From NCBI GenBank assembly GCA_947184155.2, contig CAMXCT020002337.1, positions 39,900 through 103,899 of the forward strand: a DNA stretch of 64,000 nucleotides, in the 5' to 3' direction. Shown here in pieces: positions 63,700-64,000 of this stretch. Positions within the stretch are counted from its first letter, which is position 1. Each line of letters begins with the position of its first letter. This stretch comes from Cladocopium goreaui. Its lineage: Eukaryota; Sar; Dinophyceae; Suessiales; Symbiodiniaceae. A model generated the notes under the pieces. The model was given only the letters and a program-made list of their open reading frames with translations, was not told where the DNA came from and did no database searches. The translations under genes were made by a program, and so were the position numbers.

Positions 63700-64000
63700 A
63701 TTAAGAGCCCAAAATCATCGGCTGCAAGGCTAAACGGATGACATAGCTCTTCTTTGGCTTAGCGGCTATGTCAGCTATGTGTTTTGTCCAGCCTGACCCG
63801 CGGTATCCACTGGCTCAGAGGCGGCATCCTTGCATCATTGGCATCAAAAATCAGACGATGTGCACTAGGCATGATGCAATGATTTTTCATGTCGCATCTT
63901 TGTTTCCTTCTGATTTGCCCACCTTCGATAAGTTGCTTCGCCATAGCCATGGAAGCGGAAAAGGTGGGAAGAGCTTGATGAGCAGTTGAGATTTGAGACT
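63700..64000. repeat. Start of a third tandem unit (C)
   Basis: The last 301 bases repeat positions 1-301 and 30366-30666. Where A and B differ early on (CCCGACCCG in A, CCTGACCCG in B), this piece follows B. The array therefore has at least three units and continues beyond the window. Confidence 0.9.

Overview
The window looks like nuclear DNA of a dinoflagellate, most likely of the Symbiodiniaceae type. The main evidence is a Ty1/copia-class retroelement whose Gag carries CCCH zinc fingers instead of the usual CCHC knuckle and whose integrase, reverse transcriptase and RNase H read like the dinoflagellate copia families I know. Very heavy minisatellite and microsatellite content and the near absence of ordinary genes fit this. 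I see no rRNA, tRNA or bacterial operon. The species is not determinable from the sequence alone.

Layout. The window is two tandem copies of one long unit plus the start of a third: unit A (1-30365), unit B (30366-63699), unit C start (63700-64000). Each unit runs in the same order: unique flank, a 1-kb GATA/GACA/GAGA tract, unique DNA, a cluster of minisatellites that is itself duplicated in tandem (modules M1 and M2), an uncharacterised conserved open frame of about 245 codons, unique DNA, one long LTR retrotransposon, and a final flank. The units differ by large events: A has a 2.88-kb satellite block (12453-15333) that B lacks; B has a 5.6-kb insertion with short terminal inverted repeats (37000-42601) that A lacks. 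In both units M1 carries a 1.2-1.3-kb insertion that M2 lacks, so M2 shows the empty site.

The central object is the retrotransposon, 16542-29882 in A and 49578-63216 in B. It is delimited by 135-bp direct repeats starting TGTA and ending TACA, and by the same perfect 5-bp target duplication (ATGAC) in both units. It therefore inserted once, before the large duplication. From 5' to 3' it holds: LTR, a primer-binding-site candidate, a leader with 4.5 copies of a 245-bp tandem repeat and an AT-rich short satellite, a coiled-coil region and CCCH Gag, an ATGA stop/start overlap, aspartic protease, zinc-finger integrase, reverse transcriptase (with the YVDD region apparently deleted), RNase H fused to a downstream domain with a PC-containing, methyltransferase-like look, then about 3.5 kb of further coding-like sequence with a segment resembling the Tpt1/KptA RNA 2'-phosphotransferase family, and a Trp/Tyr-rich last frame just before the 3' LTR. 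Most frames are broken, and most breaks are shared by A and B, so the element was already decayed when the duplication occurred.

The most interesting claim is that a 13-kb copia element with tiny LTRs carries two extra enzyme-like modules (methyltransferase-like and Tpt1-like) between RNase H and its 3' LTR. The boundaries are directly visible; the enzyme assignments are motif-level inference. A caution for the whole window: a tandem duplication of 30-33 kb with high identity could be joined haplotypes in an assembly, which reads spanning 30366 and 63700 would settle.
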